In this document: positions 1 through 9,879 of the stretch, in pieces
Numbering within the stretch: the stretch's first letter is position 1
Layout: each line of letters begins with the position of its first letter
Assembly: GCF_027943255.1 (NCBI RefSeq)
Contig: NC_072897.1
Span: 37,546,044 to 37,610,043 of the forward strand
From: Anastrepha obliqua
Taxonomy: Eukaryota > Arthropoda > Insecta > Diptera > Tephritidae
Direction of reading: 5' to 3'
Length of the DNA: 64,000 bases
The notes under the pieces: generated by a model
What the model was told of the DNA's origin: nothing
Database searches by the model: none
What the model saw: the letters and a program-made list of their open reading frames with translations, nothing else
Made by a program: the position numbers and the translations under genes

Positions 1-199
1 TTATCGACACATGTAATATATTTTTCGCCAGACATTTCGATAATGTCAATGTGCATTATTTCCGTTGGATATGAAGGTATGGGCGTTGCCTGTATTTCAG
101 GCTTTTGAGGATGGCGATCGTATTTGTTGCATCCACAAGTTTTGCATACTTTTGTATATTTTTTGATAAGCTTACTCATTTGTGGAAAATAGTATTTCT
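1..199 (-). pseudogene. Gypsy integrase, N-terminal zinc finger and start of catalytic core (partial)
   Basis: The minus-strand translation contains the CxxC half of the HHCC zinc-binding domain (KVCKTCGC) followed by a segment with HIDIIEMSGEKYITCVDK, which is the beginning of the retroviral-type integrase core with its first catalytic Asp. It is offset in frame from the upstream RNase H segment at about 200-215, so a frameshift separates them. The remainder is beyond the window. Confidence 0.8.
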
Positions 200-1138
200 C
201 TAATATTTGCTCTTTATTTTCCCTTCATTTCGGTGAGCTCTTCTGTGCTCCTGTTCTATTATTTTGAATTTAACTTCTTCGTCAGGAATATCGGTAACAA
301 GTTTTTGTGTGATACTAATACGAAATTTTGAAAATTTTTCCTGATAAACTTGTTGTAATAAAGAAATATACTTTTCAGGAATTTTGATTCCATTAAGAAT
401 ATTTGGATTAAGAAAATCTTTAAGGTGTTGAACTAATTTGGTTTTATCATAGACTTCGCTTTTAATTCGATGTATATGATACGTTGGGTGAGGTTCTTCG
501 TGAATAATTTCATCTTTTCCCTCCTGGAATATAATTTGGTATGGAGGTATGAGCTGTGAATTATCTTCTTCCGCACTATGTTGTGATATTTCATCGGAAG
601 ATGTCATTGTATTAACCTCTATTGGTAACCGTGATAACGCATCAGCGACTACGTTGGTCTTTCCAAGTTTATAAATTAGTTTATAATTGTACTCTTCTAT
701 TCGACCTTTCCACCTTTTGAGTTTGGCATTGTTATTACTGTTGCTCAATGCAAACGTTAGTGGTTGGTGATCAGTAAGAATTTTTACTTCTTTTGCTCCA
801 TACAAGTAGGTCCTTAGCTTGTAAAGAGCCCATACTATAGCGAGCATTTCTTTTTCTATTGTGGAGTAATTCTCTTCAGTTTTATTGAGTGATCTCGATA
901 TATAAGTTATGGGTTTATCTTTACCCATTTCCCCTTGGGAAAGGACTGCTCCAATTGCTGTATTATAAGCGTCCGTAGTTAAGATAAAAGATTTATTGAC
1001 ATCAGGAAATGCCAAAATTTCAGAAGACATAAGCATCATTTTTAGGTCATTAAATGATTTCAATCCTTCATCTGTTAATGAAATTTTTTCTTTTTTAGAT
1101 TGACTCGCTTTTGTTTGCGCATTTTTACTCCTAGTCAA
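200..1138 (-). pseudogene. Gypsy pol: RNase H domain and connection to integrase
   Basis: 312 codons open. The N-terminal third carries the end of the reverse transcriptase thumb and the RNase H start (ILTTDAYNTAIGAVLSQ, with the first catalytic Asp), then YISRSLNKTEENYSTIEKEMLAI (second acidic position), ILTDHQPL (third) and the typical LKRWKGRIEEYNYKLIY. The C-terminal third is the linker to integrase. The family normally has this fused to RT; here a frameshift near 1140-1335 separates them. Confidence 0.85.
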
Positions 1139-2037
1139 ATTTGTAAGAGGTTTGGCAATTTTTGCGAAGTCTTTTATAAATCGTCTATAATATGACGCTA
1201 ACCCTAAAAAGCTTTTTAGTTCTTTAAGATTTACGGGTGCAGGTATTTTTTTTATAGCTGAAATTTTTCCAGGGTCAGGTAAAATACCATTCTCCGTTAT
1301 AATATGCCCTTGAAATTCTACTCGGGTTCGAAAAACTTTGATTTTTCCATATTTATTTTTAAATTCGCTTTGTGTAGAAGAGCAAACACATCTTCAATAT
1401 TTTTAAGATGTTCTTCTTTAGTTCTACCTAATATTATGATATCGTCTATGTAGACATAGCAGGATTTCCCTATGAGAGGTTTAAGGACGTCATTTATCAT
1501 CCTTTGAAATATAGAAGGGGCATTTTTCAGCCCAAATGGCAACCTAGTAAATTCATATTTACCATTTGCGGTTGAGAATGCTGTTTTTTCTATGTCCTTT
1601 TCTTTGATCCTGATTTGATGAAAACCGGATGTGAGGTCGAGTGTAGTGAAATACTTACACTCCCCGAGGCTAGCTGGAGTACTATTTATATCGGGTATTG
1701 GACAAGAGTCAGGTATCGTTACTGAGTTTAATCTCTTAAAGTCACCGACAACTCTGTATTTCCTTTCCCCAGAAGGACCTGGCTTTTTCGGGACAATCCA
1801 TAAAGGAGAATTATATGGGCTTTTTTTGGTTGGATAAGGGTATGACTTTGAATAGATCGGTTCCTCTGTCGTTGTCCTTATTTCTGCTAGCACGGTTGTG
1901 TCTATTGTTCCACTGTCAGAGACTGGTCCGAAAATGTCCTTGTATTTATTAAATATTTCGTTAAGTTCATTCTCATAAAAGGTTTCTTCAAGATTATTAA
2001 CTTGTTTTGAATTTTTCTGTTTCAGTGGCAATACCAC
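1139..2037 (-). pseudogene. Gypsy pol: reverse transcriptase domain
   Basis: Minus-strand translation from 2037 shows the RT palm: WIVPKKPG, YRVVGDFKRLNS, FTTLDLTSGFHQI, AFSTANGKYEFTRLPFGLKNAP and the catalytic box YVYIDDIIILG (near 1436-1450). After about 1330 the reading shifts frame and continues through GHIITENGILPDP and FLGLASYYRRFIKDFAKIAKPL to 1139. The RT makes cDNA from the element RNA in the cytoplasmic particle. The frameshift makes this copy non-functional. Confidence 0.88.
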
Positions 2038-2350
2038 ATCTCCGATAGTTAGCGTATCGTCCTTCCTATTTATAATTGCTCCTAATTGTTTAAGAATATC
2101 ATCGCCTATGATACCATCAAATAATTTTAAATTTGGAAGTATACAGAAATCGAAATAATTTTTTATACCAATGCTTTTAAAGAATGGCCCTGATAGTTTA
2201 CGAGTGATTTCTATCTGACCAGCAACTGACTGAACCTTAAAAGGATATTTTAGTTTTTTGGAATTGTTTGCGATCTTTTCGCAAGCAAAATTTTTGTTGG
2301 CCCCTGTATCTACGAGAAATTTTAAGGTGTCACCGTTTTTTAGGGTGAGT
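2037..2350 (-). pseudogene. Gypsy pol: aspartic protease
   Basis: Minus-strand translation shows LKFLVDTGANKNF, the aspartic-protease catalytic triad DTGA, followed by a beta-rich segment ending in DGIIGDDILKQLGA, the usual IG(D/A)D(I/F)L of retropepsins in gypsy elements. It sits between gag and RT as expected. It is in a different frame from the gag fragment at 2352-2612 and merges with the RT reading at 2037. Confidence 0.8.
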
Positions 2351-2351
2351 T

Positions 2352-3290
2352 CTAAGTAGGGTAATGTAGACAGGCGTTTGTCATAAAATTTACTTCTTCA
2401 ATTTCTTCGCCATGCTCGCAATCTGGATCCTGCGTTTCTAAGTTATATAATTTTGGCCTTTTGCTTGGAATATTAGAAGAAACATTTGATTGCCTAACCA
2501 CTGGCGTACTTTCTATTCGATTCATATAATTAACTCTCCTAGAAAGAATCGAAGGGTCTATTTCCATTGGGACTGGAGGTTTCGGCTGCATTGGCCTTGG
2601 CGGAGGTGACATTTGATTTTCTGTATTCCTATTATATATTTGATTTTTTTCGGCGGGACCTAATTCTCTGGGTGGTGCAAATGTTTGCTTTTACACGTAT
2701 ATGTTTCTAAGAGCGCATTGCGTTTCTCTGGAATAATCCTGACCTTTTATTTTATTAATTATAAGGGATAACTGGTGATTAATCCTAGCATAGAATTGAT
2801 CAACGTTATAATGTTTTTGTGATAAGGATCCTAATTCGTGTTCAAGGGTCCTTAGGTCACGTTTGTCTGCGTAATGTTCTTCTCCAATCCTCATCGAATA
2901 TATTATACGAAATCAAGGCTGTGTCTGCAGGACCTTTAACCTTTTGTCTAATGTGTCGAAGGATGGCCCTGTATATAGGTTTAGTTTTTACTATATCATA
3001 GTCCTGCAATATAGATTCAACATTGTGCATCCAGGAAATAAATTGGACCTGATTACCTTCAAAAGTGGGAAGGTTTTTGACACTATTAGGGAGCCTACAT
3101 ATTTCAAGCAGATCTGCCTCTGTTAGAATTATTGGGCTCTGTTGAGTTACAGGTTCAGTGTGAGGACTAATTCTGGATTCTAGCTGACTAACCCTATTAC
3201 TTACTATATAGCCCTCATCTGTTCTATTTGTGCATTAATTGCATCAGTTAGCTGTGTTACTGCGTCCTGTAATTGCTTCACTGAAGTTAC
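2352..3290 (-). pseudogene. Gypsy gag remnant
   Basis: Two open pieces are visible, 2352-2612 (proline-rich, ending in an acidic stretch just before the protease) and 2691-2894 (KRDLRTLEHELGSL ... VDQFYARINHQLSLI), the latter resembling the capsid region of 17.6-like Gag. Upstream to about 3290 the frame is broken. No CCHC zinc knuckle is seen. The identification rests mostly on position between leader and protease. Confidence 0.6.
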
Positions 3291-3294
3291 TTTT

Positions 3295-3410
3295 TTTTAC
3301 AGAATTTTAAGTATAAAAAATATATAATTTATTTTTACAAAGGATTAGGTTTTTTTACAGAATTTCAAGTATAAAAAATATATAATTTATTTTTACAAAG
3401 GATTATGTTT
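3295..3410. repeat. Two tandem copies of a 58-bp AT-rich unit in the gypsy leader
   Basis: The segment starting AGAATTTTAAGTATAAA at 3301 recurs at 3359 with one substitution, giving a 58-bp period. It lies in the untranslated leader between the primer-binding site and gag. Confidence 0.9.
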
Positions 3411-3640
3411 TTTGTTTTCGTTTTGCGAAGAAACAAATTTTTAAATTTTTGTATAACACTTTAAAACTCAAATTTTTCATTTATTTTGAAAGGTAAATAA
3501 TTTATATAAAAATATTACTATTATGCTGAAGTTTATTCTGCTTCCGGCTGGTCCGTATTGCTCCGTTTTAGAGTTGTCTTCTTCTCCTACTAAGGTACGT
3601 GTACTCAACACAGTAGTCTTCACTCAGGTGGTTTTATATA

Positions 3641-4010
3641 TTAGTGCCGTATTTTTAAGCGAAAAGCACTTTTTTTTTGCACTAAATTGTTTTTTGGTTA
3701 AGTGTTAAGTGTTTTCCTTGCACTTTTTTTTTAAAATCTGGTGCTTTATTATTTACACTAAAAATTTTGTTAGTGTTTTTCTTTGCACTTTTTTCTTTAA
3801 ACGGAATGATTCCTTTGGTGCTTCTTATAAATTTAAACTGTCTTTAAAAAGATTTTTTCCTTTTTAAAAAAACTGCTAGTGTTTTTCCTTGCACTTTTTT
3901 AAACGGAATGACTCCTTCGGTGCTTCTTATATATTAAATTGCGCTAAAAAATTTTTTAGCGTTTTTATTTGCACGATATGATTTCTTTGGTGCTTCTAGC
4001 ACTTAACTTT
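3641..4010. repeat. Degenerate repeats in the gypsy leader
   Basis: A motif of the type AGTGTTTTTCTTTGCAC, T-run, AAACGGAATGATTCC, GGTGCTTCT recurs about four times (near 3704, 3771, 3883 and 3957) with drift and variable spacing. Long repetitive leaders are common between the primer-binding site and gag of insect gypsy elements. Plus-strand reading frames here are chance. Confidence 0.75.
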
Positions 4011-4020
4011 TTAACCGAAT

Positions 4021-4032
4021 GCTCGGGCGCCA
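4021..4032 (-). promoter_or_regulatory. Primer-binding site of the 17.6-like element
   Basis: Directly inside the LTR the minus strand reads TGGCGCCCGAGC, complementary to the 3' CCA end of a tRNA, as expected for minus-strand priming. Adjacent LTR end is GTGTTATAAT. Confidence 0.85.
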
Positions 4033-4497
4033 ATTATAACACACCGTCGTCGTGATTGGAATGAACTTGCTTCTTTATTGAAAGTTTTTCTCTTTTATAC
4101 CATTTCTTATGCTAACTTATTACATACTTATAAATTTGCGTTTATACAAACAGACATAATTTTGCTGATAATATACTAAAATAATTGTGAACATTATTTT
4201 TGTGTTTTGCTTATTATTTTCCTTACTGTTCTACTTAGGTAGGTACTAAAATTGCTGACAATGCAATAAGTTGAAGTTGAAATTTGGCTTTAGCTTATTA
4301 TTGTTTTTATGTTATTTTGCGTATGCACTAATTTGCAAGTGCAAGTAACTTCAATTGCTCAACAACGGTTTCACATAACGTCTGCACGAGTTCCGCTTAA
4401 AGTTAGTACGACGGAATGTGAAGCAGATGTTGTTGTTGGATTTTTAGGAACTGTTTACTGTGGAACTTAGTTTAGTTTCTGCTAACTGTGCTAACTT
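4033..4497 (-). repeat. 5' LTR of the 17.6-like gypsy element
   Basis: The inner edge is fixed by the primer-binding site at 4032/4033. A TATAAA core promoter (minus, about 4094-4100) and an AATAAA signal (minus, 4074-4079) lie within it, the compact arrangement typical of this group. The outer edge is my estimate from an AGTTAGC start at about 4497; no target duplication can be checked because the other LTR is outside the window. Confidence 0.65.
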
Positions 4498-4714
4498 GGA
4501 TGGTAGATATTATATATGTATTCAACACTTGTAGTATAATTTAAAAAGTACAACACCAAATAAGCATGAAAGAAAAACGTGTTAGGTGTGCAACTAAGTT
4601 CCCGCTGTTTGTGAATAGATGCCGCCAGCAGACGATTCTAACATAACCTAAACGTCATAAACCAAGCTTAGACATATCGTAAACAAACTAATTCGACACA
4701 TTAGTGATTTTATA

Positions 4715-5255
4715 GGGTTATTCAATAGGTGCGCTTTAACTTTTTTCGGATAGGGAGGGCGAACGACGCAATATTTTTAATTTTTCGCTTGTCGTTTGTA
4801 AACTTCATTAGTTAACATTTCATCATGGAACGCTACACACTTGATCAACGATTGCAAATCGTGCAAATTTTTTATGAAAATAATCGTTCTGTTGCTGCTA
4901 CTTTAAGAGCATTACGGCCATTTTACGGCCCATTTAACAAGCCGTCCCGTTTTGGGGTTATGTGAAGTCATTGGTCTACAGTAACAAGCCGGCGACAATT
5001 TGTGAGCTCAGAGCCAATATTGAACGCGAAATAGCTGGAATTTCGGCCGATTTGTGCAAAAGAGTGGTCGAAAATTGGGTTCAACGATTGGACTTCATAA
5101 AACGTGCACGCGGTGGTCATGCAAAAGAAATCGAATTTCACACTTAAATGTATATGTTCAAACTCGATAATAAAAAAAAAATAGTTAAAAAAGTCAAACC
5201 GTTTGTGTTTTATTCAAAAAAGTTCAAAAGTTGAAGCGTTCTTACTGAAAAACCC
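4715..5255 (+). mobile_element. 541-bp internally deleted rosa-like (DD41D) element, copy A
   Basis: Inverted ends of about 30 bp (GGGTTATTCAATAGGTGCGC on the left; GGGTTTTTCAGTAAGAACGC reading inward from the right) and TA duplications at 4713-4714 and 5256-5257. It encodes the first about 40 codons of a DD41D transposase (MERYTLDQRLQIVQIFYENN, from 4825) fused after a deletion to its last about 60 codons (VKSLVYSNKPAT ... RARGGHAKEIEFHT, stop near 5147). All three catalytic residues are deleted. The same length and deletion junction recur at 62445-62985, so this is a propagating non-autonomous form. It is inserted in the 5' untranslated part of the mariner. Confidence 0.9.
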
Positions 5256-5310
5256 TATATTTTGTTATGATATACTTTTGGTTTTGTAAATATTATGTGT
5301 CTGATGTTAA

Positions 5311-5780
5311 TGCTGAAAACAGTGAACGCCGTACTCTTTCTCTTACCGCAGCCCCTAACGAGCGCAAAAACTCATCCTGTGAGAACAACTGCGTTCTTTT
5401 AATTGCATATTTACACAATACATCGGTTTGTGTGTGTATGTGTTTGGTTGCATCTACACAATGTTGCCATTGATATTTTTGCTTACATACTTTTTCACAC
5501 ATCCGCGTTATCAGTTACAATTTTTCATTGTTTAATAAACCAAAGCCAAAAACCAACAAATGCAAATAGTTCATTTATCTATAATTAACATTATTCAGCA
5601 GTGTTTTTAAATTATTTTAATAAAAAATAGAATTTTTCTTTATTTTGTAAACGATTTCGAAATGTACTGCTTGGCAACACTGTGTGGTGAGAGAGCACTC
5701 AGCTGACAGGGTTTTACGGGATTAGTTTGATCGTAACAGCTGACAGGGGACTGCGTTTACGTCGTTCACTGTTTTCAGCA
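5311..5780. mobile_element. 470-bp MITE-like element with TAA target duplication
   Basis: Ends are an exact inverted repeat TGCTGAAAACAGTGAACG (5311-5328 and the complement at 5763-5780), flanked on both sides by TAA (5308-5310 and 5781-5783). Bridging the flanks joins mariner coding sequence without a gap, which supports a clean insertion. The 3-bp TAA duplication fits PIF/Harbinger-type elements, but the terminal bases are not diagnostic. No transposase inside; small reading frames here look like chance. Confidence 0.75.
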
Positions 5781-5782
5781 TA

Positions 5783-6760
5783 AGCCGTATAATCGTCATT
5801 TGCGGGAAGTGTTGATTTACCTCTTTCATTCGAAAAAAATACGGCGGATGAAGCGCATCGAGAACTACAAAAAGTTTTTGGAGATGTGCGTTAAGTGAAA
5901 CAACTTGCCGAGACTGGTTCCGTCGCTTCAAAGACGGTGATTTTAATGTTGACGACCGTCCGCGAGAAGTAAGGCCAGAAATCTTCGAGGAAGCTGAATT
6001 GGAGGCATTGCTCAATGAGAATCAGTGTCAAACGCCAATCCATTTCCAAGCTATTGCATGCTTTTGGAATGATTCAGAGGCAGGGGACTTGGGTTCCTTA
6101 TGAGTTAAAACCAAGGGATGTTGAACGTCGTTTTTTCGCATGTGAACATCTGCCCCTGCGGCAAAAAAGGAAGGGTTTTCTTCATCGCATAGTGACGGGT
6201 GATGAAAAATGGATTTATTACACCAATCCAAAGAGAAGAAAGTCATGGGGACTGCCCGGTCATGCTTCTACGTCGTCCCCTCGGCCGAGCGGACAAAGTG
6301 GAGGGACCTACAGTTTGAAGCCGACTCCGAACGGCAGATATTATTATGAGGAGCTTTTTCATGGCAGAAATACACTCGGAGTTTTGCCATTGCCTGTCGA
6401 GGGGCGACCGCTATTAGCAAAAACTTTTTCTTAATTTTGGTGTTTCACCGAGATTTGAACATACCGTCTCTCTGTGAATGCCGAATGGTAGTCACGCACC
6501 AACCCATTCGGCTACGTCGGCCGCCGATATTCTTCAGATATTTCGCCGTCTGATTATCACCTGTTCCGATCGATGGCATATGGTCTAGCTGATCAGTAGT
6601 TTCATTCATATGAAGACATTAAAAAAGGGCTTGATTCGTGGATAGCTTCAAAAGTAGAACAGTTTAACCGCGACGATATACAAGATCTAACAGAAAGAAG
6701 GGAAGAAGTAGTAGCCAACGATGGTCAATACTTCCAAAGATTCACTTTTAATCATTTTTT
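5783..6760 (+). pseudogene. Mariner transposase (DD34D type), broken
   Basis: Segments in several frames match mariner: a start region with HLREVLIYLFHSKK (near 5795), TCRDWFRRFKDGDF (near 5910), GTWVPYELKPRDVERRFF, KGFLHRIVTGDEKWI with the first catalytic Asp (6201-6215), and after the SINE SDYHLFRSMAYGLAD with the third Asp (near 6550). The region with the second Asp, roughly 100 codons, is absent where the SINE sits. Several frameshifts and stops. The subfamily differs from the intact mariner at 19373. Confidence 0.88.
6279..6525 (-). mobile_element. tRNA-derived SINE, copy 1 (3' part missing)
   Basis: On the minus strand the head GGCGGCCGACGTAGCCGAATG starts at 6525, with an A-box-like TAGCCGAATGGG and B-box-like TTCAAATCTCGG, followed by the shared body (GCGGTCGCCCCTCGAC ... 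AAACTGTAGGTCCCTCC). The distal body and AT tail are missing. It lies inside mariner coding sequence with loss of mariner bases. The same family occurs at 9343, 19311, 33741 and 39259. Confidence 0.85.
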
Positions 6761-6813
6761 CAGAATAATCTTGTATTTTCATAAAAAAAAGCGAGACCTT
6801 AGCTGCGCACCTA

Positions 6814-6969
6814 ACAAAGTCTGCTGTTATTTTATTTTGCCTAACACCAAATCATGGCATTTTACATTTCCATGCAAACGCTATAATTAATTCTGTTGAC
6901 TACGTTTCGCTATGTTAACTCTCTTATGTTAACTTTTCCAAGGCCGTGGGGAAATAATAAAAATTTCTT
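6814..6969. other. Short noncoding gap
   Basis: AT-rich sequence between the mariner end and a gypsy relic. No coding or structural signal recognised. Confidence 0.5.
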
Positions 6970-7045
6970 ACCCGCGTTTTGTTAGCATTTATAATAATAT
7001 TTAACCTGCTCATTCGTTCCTGAGACTCTCTCTATATAAAAATCT

Positions 7046-7252
7046 CTACAATGGTTTTAGCCTCTTGATTTGGTAGAGTGTACACTTCTGGCAACTTACT
7101 GAAGTAGCCCATAAGAACGAGCCCATATTTGTTGCCAGATACACAACTTGAAAACGGACCCGCCACTTCATGGCCATTCGCTTAGATGGTGAGCCCGCGG
7201 AGTATAGCTGTAATCTTTCACGACTTCCCTCCTTTGGACCTTTCGCTACCAT
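7046..7252 (-). pseudogene. Gypsy integrase fragment
   Basis: 68 codons with VAKGPKEGSRERLQLYSAGSP and a degraded core (TNMGSFLWA ... CTLYQIKRLKPL) that aligns by eye to the integrase zinc-finger exit and first strand of the catalytic core. The Asp of the first catalytic position is lost in this frame. Confidence 0.7.
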
Positions 7253-7432
7253 TCACGCTGTGAATCCCCTGGACAACTGATTTTCTTCAATTTATACAGT
7301 AAAAGCGTTGCTTAATCTTCTCCAGCGTTTACTGATGCCTGGATGATCTCAACTTCCCCCGTTGTGAGATTCCTCTAACAAGGATGTGGTTCTAAATGTA
7401 GGAACTATAATCAGATCCCGGAAATGATTTCA

Positions 7433-7822
7433 TTACAGGTATGTGAGGAAATGTTCTAAGCATTCAACCACAGCTAACAGTTCCCGTTTGGTCACGCAGT
7501 AATTCATTTCCACCTTTCCGAGGGCTCTTCTATAGTATGCAATCAATTTTTCTTGCCCACTGATGATCTGTGACAGTATTCCTGCTATTCCATATGCGCT
7601 AGTGTCTGTATCAACAACGAAATTTTCTCCTGCGACCGGATACGCTAATATAGACGCAGTACAAGGAAGCTCTTTCAGCTGCTGGAATGCTTCCTCTCGT
7701 TCTTTGTGCCACACAAAAGCGAAATTTTGCTTAGTGAGATTTCGAAGAATTCGGGCAATATTTGCGAGTCCTGGAACAAAACGGCGTGCACTGTCCGAGG
7801 ATACTTCGCACTTCGTGCACAT
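7433..7822 (-). pseudogene. Gypsy RNase H fragment
   Basis: 129 open codons with RFVPGLANIARILRNLTKQ (RT thumb), then FVVDTDTSAYGIAGILSQ (first catalytic Asp of RNase H) and YYRRALGKVEMNYCVTKREL (second acidic position). Continues toward integrase through stops. Confidence 0.85.
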
Positions 7823-7859
7823 TTCTTGGTCGTGACCACTCTTTTACTGCCTTTATTTT

Positions 7860-8400
7860 CTCTTCGTCTGTCTTGACGCCCTCGCTTTCCAATTTTTAAC
7901 CTAAGATACTCTATGTGATTTCAGTCGTACACAAGACTCACTTCTTTGATTTCAATCGTAATCCCGTGGCGGCCACGCGCTGTAAAATCGCTTACAAATT
8001 TTTCAGATGGTCGCTAAAACTTTCACTGAAGAGGATGATGTCGTCCTGATAGATTAAACACATTTTCTAGTGGAGTCCCTCCAGCATATACTCTATCACG
8101 CGCTCTAAGGTTGCTGATGCGTTACATAATCCGAAATGCGTCACAGAAAATTGCCACATGCCTATGCTAAAGGCTGTCTTTCCACGATCGCAATCCTCAA
8201 TTTCTACTTACCAGTAGCCACTTTTTAAATCAAGCATGGAAAACCATTTCGTGTCGAATAAAGTGTCAAGTTTCATTTACTCATGGTAATGGGTAGCTGT
8301 CCTTTAGCGTAACTTCAGTCAGTTTTCTATTCCCGGTACTCAGAAGTATCTCCATATTCTAGCATTACACAATCTACTTCGTCAGTAGCTTCTAGCTCAC
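7860..8400 (-). pseudogene. Gypsy reverse transcriptase fragment
   Basis: Minus-strand pieces FSMLDLKSGYW (8230 region), KTAFSIGMWQF, FGLCNASATLERV and LIYQDDIILFSESFSDHL (near 8040) mark the RT palm. The catalytic Y(V/I)DD is altered to YQDD, and stops interrupt the frame. Confidence 0.8.
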
Positions 8401-8760
8401 AATGGTTTCATATTACCTTTTACCTGGTCTAACTTGATTATCGAGTTCGTCGTTTATGTGTCCAGGATAAGGTATCTGGTATCAAGCATTTAGAGTTAAA
8501 AGATACGCCCCTTTCAGTGTTGGCTGTGCTGCTCGTTTCGTGCCCGAATCTCGTATACCTCTTATGAATGGCTGGTACTTTTCTTTTCAACGAAGTCTGC
8601 AGTTTCCTTCGCATGCGTCAAATGTGTTAAGCGCTCAACCTCTGTTGCGTATTCCACCATTTGTGTCCTTTAGGCACTCCCGTACTGCCTCTCTATAGTT
8701 ACCACGGTCTGCTTCTGGAACTGTCTGCAGTATTATGGCGGCGAAACCCTTAAGGGGGAA

Positions 8761-9342
8761 CGCCACTGTGAAAATTCAAGAAAATCAATTTTTTTTGTCA
8801 AATTGTTAGAATAACTACTCAAGAAGATGTGGTAAAACCTTTAAGGCGAAATTCGCTTTATTCCCGATTCTATGTGCACTTAAGTGAGCGCTCGTTGGTT
8901 CGGCCTCGTAGCGCTAACGATACGATGTTTTATTTCAAACGCGTTTTTCTCGAAACGACTTTCTTTTTGATACGGTGGCAACGATTTCTCGAAGACTAAT
9001 GAACCGATTTTAATTTACTTTTTTTCAAAATTTTTGTTATCGCTTTGGCTACAACGTTGCCGATTTTGATTGATTTCAGATGATTATTTAGTGCTGTATC
9101 GCTGCCACAAGATGACGTAATTTTTTTTTTAACTCGCTACGTTTATTTACATAAATTTGTAAATTTTCAATATTGTTTAGTAAAAATTTACATCTACATA
9201 GTTTAATACATACATAATAAATTGCCTTTTGTCCGCTCCTCGAATAATCATTCCTACTTACAAAAAAAAAAAAAAATCCCAAAAATCGACTATTTTGGAT
9301 ATGCATGTAGCCTTCATTTCTAGCTGCGTATTAATCTTCGAT
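8761..9342. other. Noncoding, repeat-like sequence
   Basis: No protein signal. The text has the feel of a dispersed noncoding insect repeat (an AAACGCGTTTTTCTCGAAACG stretch near 8939), but no inverted partner or second copy is visible in the window, so I do not classify it. T- and A-runs occur near 9119 and 9262. Confidence 0.4.
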
Positions 9343-9659
9343 GGCCGCCGTAGCCGAATGGGTTGGTGCGTGACTACCATTCGGAATTGAGAGGGAACGT
9401 AGGTTCGAATCTCGGTGAAAGACCAAAATGAAGAACAAGTATTTTTCTAATAGCGGTCGCCCCTTGCAATCAATGGCAAACCTCCGAGTGTATGCCATGA
9501 AAAATCTCCTCATAAAAACTTCTGCCGTTCGGACTCGGCGTGAAACTGTAGGTTCCTCCATTTGTGGAACAACATCAAGATGCACACCCAAAATAGGAGG
9601 AGGAGCTCGCCAAACACGCAGAAAGGGTGTACGCGCCAATTATATATTTATATATATTA
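9343..9659 (+). mobile_element. tRNA-derived SINE, copy 2
   Basis: Begins GGCCGCCGTAGCCGAATGGG (A-box region), has GGTTCGAATCTC (B box) about 50 bp on, the shared body (GCGGTCGCCCC ... CTCCGAGTGTATG ... AAACTGTAGGTTCCTCC ... AGGAGGAGGAGCTCG), and ends in GTACGCGCCAATTATATATT. Nearly full length. Target duplications are not clear here. Confidence 0.9.
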
Positions 9660-9879
9660 GGGCGGGTCGATTTAAAAATCGCTCATTGCTCTGTGAAAAT
9701 CGTATTCTAGTGATCAAAATAAGAAACTTTGCCGAAGGAACCATACCTCTAAAACGAATTCTGATGTCACCCAATTTAAAAATATCACCATTTTTGGCCT
9801 TTACATGAAAAAATCAGCTAAATCTGATTCATGTCTGCACCTCTTGATGGTTCTGGATTCTCCGTCTTCTGTTAAATTT
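9660..9879. other. Noncoding, possible repeat fragment
   Basis: Starts with GGGCGGGTCGATTTAAAAA, a style seen in dispersed insect repeats, but no second copy is in the window. No coding signal. Confidence 0.35.

Larger units (their letters stand above)
1..4497 (-). mobile_element. Ty3/gypsy retrotransposon, 17.6/297-like, decayed, truncated by window edge
   Basis: Read on the minus strand the order is LTR (about 4497-4033), primer-binding site, long leader, gag, protease, reverse transcriptase, RNase H, and the start of integrase, which runs off the left edge. The order and the conserved motifs (DTGA protease, YIDD reverse transcriptase, RNase H DH motif, integrase zinc finger) are seen directly. 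The 17.6/297-like assignment is my recognition of the protein style and is less sure. Several frameshifts and stops separate the domains, so this copy is not functional. The 3' part, including any env and the second LTR, lies outside the window. Confidence 0.85.
4585..6811 (+). mobile_element. Mariner element carrying three nested insertions
   Basis: Inverted ends GGTGTGCAACTAAG (from 4585) and, on the minus strand from 6811, GGTGCGCAGCTAAG flank the element, with TA duplications at 4583-4584 and 6812-6813. Between them are mariner coding pieces interrupted by a rosa-derived element (4715-5255), a TAA-flanked element (5311-5780) and a SINE (6279-6525). Without these insertions about 0.97 kb remains, less than a full-length mariner of about 1.3 kb, because part of the transposase is also missing at the SINE. 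Confidence 0.85.
6970..8760 (-). mobile_element. Decayed Ty3/gypsy retrotransposon (gag/protease to integrase)
   Basis: Minus-strand order from 8760 down is a gag or protease-like region (weak), reverse transcriptase (about 8400-7860), RNase H (7822-7433) and integrase core (7252-7046). All are broken by stops and indels. No LTRs recognised, so ends are approximate. The style of the integrase (MDYFSKWPEVY-type, here degraded) differs from the 17.6-like element at 1-4497. Confidence 0.75.

Noticed and set aside
3523..3708. Small plus-strand protein
   Set aside because: Lies in the repeat-rich leader of the minus-strand gypsy element and has no family signal.
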